A DNA stretch of 6,184 bases from Nitrosopumilaceae archaeon (GTDB lineage: Archaea > Thermoproteota > Nitrososphaeria > Nitrososphaerales > Nitrosopumilaceae). Location of the stretch: contig RKRU01000004.1 of NCBI GenBank assembly GCA_007571225.1, positions 1 to 6,184 of the forward strand, read 5' to 3'. Shown one piece after another: positions 5,941-6,184 of the stretch (the stretch's first letter is position 1; every line of letters starts with the position of its first letter). The notes below the pieces were generated by a model that saw nothing but the letters and a program-made list of their open reading frames with translations, did no database searches and was not told the DNA's origin. Position numbers and translations under genes: made by a program.

Positions 5941-6184
5941 ATGAATGAATACGTATTGTCCGGCTGTACACATGTACCCATGTTCAAGTATCTCAAGACT
6001 TTGGGACTGTTTCGAATAATTGCCGGGAGGGATTCTGATGTTCTGGCACGCTGGCACAACGGTAATCTAATACTTCAAACCCGTCTTAGTGAGGATGAAA
6101 TCACTAAATTCTTTATGAACGAATATATCCCTACACCCGTACTAAGTCCGTGGAGTTATAACAAGTACCAAAAGACGGTAAAGA
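5941..6184 (+). CDS. csx17: Type I-G CRISPR-associated protein Csx17 (Cas8 large subunit), N-terminal part
   Basis: Csx17 (Cas8u2/Cas8g) is the large subunit of the type I-G effector, expected to contribute to PAM recognition and target binding. Only 81 codons are visible and the frame runs off the window. The start MNEYVLSGCTHVPMFKYLK, followed by TLGLFRIIA, matches the family opening (M-x-x-L-x-GC-x-x-x-P-x-x-x-YLKxLG). FFMNEYIPTPVLSPW at visible residues 57-71 matches the conserved FFxxxYxPTPxxxPW block. After PW the sequence is SYNKYQ, where I recall many relatives having a glycine-rich stretch. ATG at 5941 is chosen because it gives the usual family N terminus and lies 4 nt after the cas3 stop. 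In-frame ATGs at 5905, 5917 and 5926 are alternatives that would overlap cas3. A GGAGG at 5921-5925 is too close to 5926 and rather far (15 nt) from 5941. Confidence 0.9.
   Translation, partial: MNEYVLSGCTHVPMFKYLKTLGLFRIIAGRDSDVLARWHNGNLILQTRLSEDEITKFFMNEYIPTPVLSPWSYNKYQKTVK

Overview
The window holds the 3' part of an argininosuccinate lyase gene (argH), followed on the same strand by four tightly packed genes of a type I-G (formerly I-U, 'GSU' or Dpsyc) CRISPR-Cas effector module. The order is csb1 (cas7), csb2 (cas5-cas6 fusion), cas3 (helicase then HD nuclease), and the first 81 codons of csx17 (cas8 large subunit). All real genes lie on the + strand. No CRISPR array, adaptation gene (cas1, cas2, cas4), transposase or tRNA is visible.

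Layout: 1-1032 argH, cut off at its 5' end by the window. 1033-1114 is the only real intergenic gap and holds a T tract and TATA-like boxes that could drive the cas genes. 1115-2104 is csb1. 2117-3586 is csb2, starting at TTG in the same reading frame as csb1, 12 nt after its TAA. 3591-5936 is cas3, 4 nt after csb2 and preceded by a clear GGAGG. 5941-6184 is the start of csx17, 4 nt after cas3 and running off the end. The spacing implies one transcript.

How the genes work together (known from the family): Csb1 is the repeated backbone subunit bound along the crRNA. Csb2 combines the Cas5 role (crRNA 5' handle) with a Cas6-like role (crRNA processing). Csx17 is the large subunit expected to help recognise the target. 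Cas3 is the recruited nuclease-helicase that degrades target DNA. The window therefore contains a nearly complete interference module; adaptation genes and array, if present, should lie downstream of csx17.

Organism: most likely an archaeon, possibly a Nitrososphaerota (Thaumarchaeota) member. The hints are frequent ATA (Ile) and AGA/AGG (Arg) codons, an archaeal-looking argininosuccinate lyase, and a TATA-like element placed for leaderless transcription of csb1. This is inference; a bacterial host is not excluded. The cas genes are clearly more AT-rich than the 5' part of argH (sampled lines: 38/60 GC at 421-480, against 20/60 at 1501-1560 and 21/60 at 4261-4320), which suggests a module acquired next to a housekeeping gene. 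The system type is already known. The less ordinary points are its probable archaeal setting, the same-frame csb1/csb2 junction with a TTG start, a perfect 18-bp palindrome just inside csb1, an 18-bp tandem duplication in csb2, and a divergent motif in Csx17.
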